A stretch of 25,061 nt of DNA from Gammaproteobacteria bacterium (GTDB taxonomy: Bacteria > Pseudomonadota > Gammaproteobacteria > Eutrophobiales > Eutrophobiaceae): assembly GCA_003645215.1 (NCBI GenBank), contig QNEM01000007.1, forward strand, positions 1-25,061, written 5' to 3'. Within the stretch, counting starts at the first letter, position 1. The number at the start of each line of letters is the position of its first letter. Below are positions 22,055-25,061 of this stretch, piece by piece. A program made the translations under genes and the position numbers. The notes beneath the pieces were generated by a model. It had not been told where the DNA came from, did no database searches, and saw nothing but the letters and a program-made list of their open reading frames with translations.

Positions 22055-23518
22055 TTATTCGTCAGTTTTTATATTCAATGCGGTCAAGCTTTTTATGATC
22101 TGCGCACTATCAAACTCACCTTGCAAGGGAGTTTGAATCAGGGCATCAAGGTCTGCCAGACTTTTATTTACAGAAACACGAATCTCGAAGTATGCACGTT
22201 TAGCGCGCAGTGTCTCCAATTGATTTCTTAACAAGTCCAGCTTGCCCGTATACCCGGAATCATATTGTTTCTGAAAAATATCTTCTCTATCTATAAGCTC
22301 TTTCACCAGAGCCTCAGCTTGATGCAATGAATCCATCAGGGCCATATAACGATGTCTCTTCTTTGCAAGTTCATGAATCAGGTTTGACTGTAAAACCTGA
22401 AATTCTTTTTGCAGTAGATGACGTTTTGCCAATGCTTCATTTATCTGCGCTTCGTTATGATGAAATACAGGTAATACCCATGAGGTCGCTAATGCCCATA
22501 TTTTGTCATCCTGATCAAAAATAAATCCGGGTGATAAAGTAATATCAGGATACTGCCTTTCTATCTCCAGCCGCAACGCAGCTTCATGTGCCTGATACAC
22601 AAACAAGGCCTGTTTGATATCATATCTTTCATGCAAAGCCATATTCTGTATGGTCAATTGTGTGATATCTGCAACTCCTGGCAAGGTCTCATTGTCAGAC
22701 ATCACAAAATCCTGAGAAACCATTTTTTCAGGTGATAAACCAATCAAGACCAATAATTCATGATAATCATCCGAAACCACGACCTGATGGTGACTACTTT
22801 CTAACCTTAAACGCTGCATTTCCAGGCGCGTGTTACTCACTTCGAAATAACTTGATTCTCCCAGCTCATGTTGTCTCTGAAGTATTACATGACTGTCGTC
22901 GAGTAATTTTAATTCATTCTTTATAAAGTCATTCAATTTTAAGGCTGAGGTATATTCTATCCAGGCCAGTTTTAGTTCCGATCTTAAATCCCAGACAGAT
23001 TCACTCACCCCAACCAGGGCAGCCTGAATTTCAGCCTGTGCCCTGTCCTGTTTCGCGCGTCGTTTTGCAGGACGTTCAAAGATAAAATCAAAAAGAATTC
23101 CAATCGTCCAGGGAGATACTCCGTCACTGGTATCACTATGATGTTCCAGCGGGACACCAATCACCGGATTCTCTCTCTGCAACAGAAGCAGTGCTTGTGC
23201 TTCGCTCAAACTGAATTCTGCAAATTCTGCTTCTATTTGAGGATTGAAATATAGAGCGGCAAGTGTAATTTCTTCAAAACTCCATTGCTTGACAGGCCAC
23301 TGAGAGATGCCATTCTCCTGCAAGAACTCTGTAAAACCAGGTTCATTAACATCCCTTGAAACCAGATTGTTAATTGTTTGATTGGTCTCTATCGGTGCTT
23401 GCTCGTACTCCTGAAAAGCACACGAACTCATAGCCGAGACAAACACAGCCACCAATAGATTTTTAACTATATGTCTTGAATTTACTTTAAGTTTCGTATT
23501 TTTCTTTACTAAAAACAT
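22055..23518 (-). CDS. TolC-family outer-membrane efflux lipoprotein
   Basis: A 487-residue outer-membrane factor. The N-terminus has a basic stretch, a hydrophobic core and a lipobox-like MSSC near residues 30-33, so the mature protein is probably a lipoprotein, as in CusC/OprM. Two OEP repeats follow, e.g. ALYFNPQIEAEFAEFSLSEAQALLL and, in the second half, ERQYPDITLSPGFIFD ... LDLLRNQLETLRAKRAYFEIRVSVNKSLADLDALI. The alpha-helical barrel pattern with long Gln/Glu/Ala/Leu helices is plain. It is the first gene of the efflux operon, with the next start only 2 bp after its stop. A TATAAT on the minus strand at 23562-23557 may be the -10 box of the operon; no convincing -35 was seen. Confidence 0.88.
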   Translation of the reverse strand: MFLVKKNTKLKVNSRHIVKNLLVAVFVSAMSSCAFQEYEQAPIETNQTINNLVSRDVNEPGFTEFLQENGISQWPVKQWSFEEITLAALYFNPQIEAEFAEFSLSEAQALLLLQRENPVIGVPLEHHSDTSDGVSPWTIGILFDFIFERPAKRRAKQDRAQAEIQAALVGVSESVWDLRSELKLAWIEYTSALKLNDFIKNELKLLDDSHVILQRQHELGESSYFEVSNTRLEMQRLRLESSHHQVVVSDDYHELLVLIGLSPEKMVSQDFVMSDNETLPGVADITQLTIQNMALHERYDIKQALFVYQAHEAALRLEIERQYPDITLSPGFIFDQDDKIWALATSWVLPVFHHNEAQINEALAKRHLLQKEFQVLQSNLIHELAKKRHRYMALMDSLHQAEALVKELIDREDIFQKQYDSGYTGKLDLLRNQLETLRAKRAYFEIRVSVNKSLADLDALIQTPLQGEFDSAQIIKSLTALNIKTDE

Positions 23519-23650
23519 GTAATTACATTACTATCTTAAGAGCCGCTAATATTAACATTATATGAAATATTCCCATAATTTCCCTTTCCAGGTTCATTTT
23601 CCCCAGATGACAAATAGTACTTGAGTACATTCGAAATTCGTTCATATGGT

Positions 23651-23656
23651 TATAAT
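23651..23656 (+). promoter_or_regulatory. -10 box positioned for a leaderless TraB/GumN message
   Basis: TATAAT is followed by six bases (TACCGT) and then the ATG at 23663, so transcription starting at the normal distance would begin on the A of the start codon. No ribosome binding site precedes this ATG, which fits leaderless translation. No clear -35 box is visible in the 143-bp divergent gap. Confidence 0.3.
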
Positions 23657-23662
23657 TACCGT

Positions 23663-24634
23663 ATGCCAATATCCAGACATCTAAATATTCTCTTTATCAT
23701 TACATTATTTTCGGCTTCACCTGCAGTCAGCTCAGAAACTCTTGAGCAGGTTTGTCAGGAATATCGACAGGATCCAGTAGAGCTCATTTCTCCTGCTGAA
23801 AATCAAAATGAGTACCGGCAAAATGAAAATCAGAGTGATGATTTCTCAAGTGGATTGTTATGGAAAATAGAAACGCCAACAGGCCAGTCAAATTATCTTT
23901 TTGGTACCATGCATTCGCAGGATCGTGTAGTTGCACAATTTCCACCCCATGTTCGACTGGCATTGGCAAAAAGTCAGCCGTTCATCATTGAAAGTGTACT
24001 TACAGAAGAATCAAACAAGGTATTTTTCGATTCAATATTCTTCAAAGATGGAGAACTTTTGTCGGACATGATCTCCCCGCCCGTCTATCATTATCTTCAG
24101 CAAGTGTTACCTGATTACGGTGTCCCCGTTGAAAAAATACCAAAGCTTAAACCCTGGGCCGCTTTTACACTGATGGGAAGACCAAAACCAGTGAATGCCA
24201 AAACACTGGATATGCTATTGCTAGACACAGCCAGGTCACTTAATAAAACAATCATCAGTCTGGAAAACATGCAGGAACTGATCGAACCTATGCAAAATCT
24301 CAGTGCAGATGATCAAATAAATATTCTGAATGATACGGTTTGTAATCATAGGCAGATTATCAAGGACAGTTGGGAACTGGTACAACTCTACCTTGCACGT
24401 GATTTAGCAGGAATGATGGCATTTAATAATCAGGCACACTTTGATGAAGATGTATTTGACCGCTACATACAAGGGATCCTTTATGACCGAAACGAAAGGA
24501 TGCTGAAAAGAATTATTCCCTATCTTAACGATGGTTCTGCCTTCATAGCGGTGGGGGCGCTACATCTGGCGGGAGAAAAGGGATTACTCAAAACACTGAA
24601 GAAGAAAAACTATAAAATCACCCGGGTCTATTAA
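23663..24634 (+). CDS. TraB/GumN family protein
   Basis: From ATG 23663 the protein has 323 residues and starts with a signal peptide (MPISRHLNILFIITLFSASPAVSS), which is why I prefer it over the upstream in-frame TTG at 23621. The family signature SGLLWKIETPTGQSNYLFGTMHSQD is present, and the end FIAVGALHLAGEKGLLKTLKKKNYKITRVY is the conserved C-terminal GALHL-GE-GL block. TraB/GumN proteins are predicted periplasmic metal-dependent proteases or esterases of uncertain substrate; the GTxH and GAxHL histidines are the presumed active-site residues. It is transcribed away from the efflux operon, and nothing here links them functionally. Confidence 0.88.
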   Translation: MPISRHLNILFIITLFSASPAVSSETLEQVCQEYRQDPVELISPAENQNEYRQNENQSDDFSSGLLWKIETPTGQSNYLFGTMHSQDRVVAQFPPHVRLALAKSQPFIIESVLTEESNKVFFDSIFFKDGELLSDMISPPVYHYLQQVLPDYGVPVEKIPKLKPWAAFTLMGRPKPVNAKTLDMLLLDTARSLNKTIISLENMQELIEPMQNLSADDQINILNDTVCNHRQIIKDSWELVQLYLARDLAGMMAFNNQAHFDEDVFDRYIQGILYDRNERMLKRIIPYLNDGSAFIAVGALHLAGEKGLLKTLKKKNYKITRVY

Positions 24635-24730
24635 TCATACGATGATCAATTCCTTGAGCAGAGAGGGGAGCAGATAATATCCAAATCAGATTACTCAGGT
24701 GTCAGCCTTGTCTGCAGTAGTCTATTTTTA
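24635..24730. other. Convergent gap with no recognised feature
   Basis: The 96 bp between the TraB/GumN stop and the DUF1244 stop hold no open frame, no clear hairpin with a T-run and no repeat that I can see. Confidence 0.5.
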
Positions 24731-25027
24731 TCATTTATGACTTTCAGCGAATGCATCCAGTTGTCCCTGGGTGGCTTCTTTCTGATATTTATCTTTCCAC
24801 TCTGCATACGGCATACCGTAGATCATCTCTCGAACCTCCTCTAAATCCAGTTCAATTCCCCGCTCTTCTGCAGCTGCCAGATACCATTTAGACAGACAAT
24901 TTCTACAAAAACCGGCCAGATTCATTAAGTCGATATTCTGTACCTCTGTTTTTTCCTGCAGAAATCCTACGAGATGCCTGAAAGCAGCAGCTTCCAGTTC
25001 AATTTGTGTTTTCTCATCCATATTCAT
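24731..25027 (-). CDS. DUF1244 family protein
   Basis: A 98-residue cytoplasmic helical protein matching DUF1244, a small family of uncharacterised proteobacterial proteins: EAAAFRHLVGFLQEKTEVQNIDLMNLAGFCRNCLSKWYLAAAEERGIEL ... IYGMPYAEWKDKYQKEAT. The CRNCLSKWY stretch with two cysteines and the GMPY.EWK.KYQ block are its hallmarks. Function is not known. AGGG about 5 bases before the ATG supports the start at 25027; a second Met two codons later is possible. The promoter lies beyond or at the right edge, as only 34 bp remain upstream. Confidence 0.88.
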   Translation of the reverse strand: MNMDEKTQIELEAAAFRHLVGFLQEKTEVQNIDLMNLAGFCRNCLSKWYLAAAEERGIELDLEEVREMIYGMPYAEWKDKYQKEATQGQLDAFAESHK

Positions 25028-25061
25028 TTTTACCCTGTTATTTGATCTATTCGTTATCTCT

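Overview
The window reads as a chromosomal segment of a gammaproteobacterium of fairly low G+C. That placement rests on gene content: a DUF3450/TtpC-type TonB operon, a DUF1244 protein, a TraB/GumN protein, a NarX/NarL-type two-component pair and bacterial sigma-54 promoters. It is an inference, and no ribosomal RNA is present to fix it. Coding density is high, and I see no insertion sequence, phage gene, tRNA or CRISPR array.

Left part (1 to about 8500) looks like an alcohol/aldehyde oxidation region. On the minus strand, a three-subunit tungsten aldehyde oxidoreductase operon of the Aromatoleum AorABC type (4Fe-4S subunit, W-pterin subunit, FAD subunit) is followed by a MoaD-like protein, a small unknown protein ending in GGG, and then the N-terminus of a PQQ-dependent quinoprotein dehydrogenase that runs off the left edge. 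Divergent to it lies an AcoR-like regulator that has GAF, PAS-like and Fis-type HTH parts but no AAA+ domain. Next come a PQQ-system periplasmic binding protein (compact form), a PQQ-associated YVTN beta-propeller protein, and a free-standing pqqA that I found by reading the sequence. Both the aor operon and pqqA have good matches to sigma-54 promoters (GG-N10-GC), each with an inverted repeat upstream at enhancer-like distance. The simplest model is that a PQQ dehydrogenase makes aldehydes in the periplasm and AOR oxidises them to acids in the cytoplasm, with the two under related control. pqqBCDE and the rest of the dehydrogenase are not in the window.

Middle (8500 to 15900): a run of five short palindromes follows the pqqA terminator. 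Then comes a minus-strand NarL-type response regulator with its membrane histidine kinase. Divergent from these is a six-gene plus-strand TonB energising operon (DUF3450, TtpC-like long ExbB, ExbB, ExbD, TonB, TPR protein) with overlapping stops and starts.

Right part (15900 to 25061): a minus-strand operon encodes a TolC-like outer-membrane lipoprotein, a membrane fusion protein and an RND pump with a CusA/CzcA-like sequence. It continues into a DsbA-fold HCCA-isomerase/kappa-GST-like protein and a receiver-Ser/Thr kinase fusion. A TraB/GumN protein is transcribed divergently from the pump operon, perhaps from a leaderless promoter, and a DUF1244 protein converges on it at the right edge.

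The points most worth a second look are the AAA+-less activator beside a sigma-54-type promoter, the sigma-54-type promoter of an orphan pqqA, the small GGG-terminated protein of the aor operon, and the receiver-kinase fusion behind the efflux operon.
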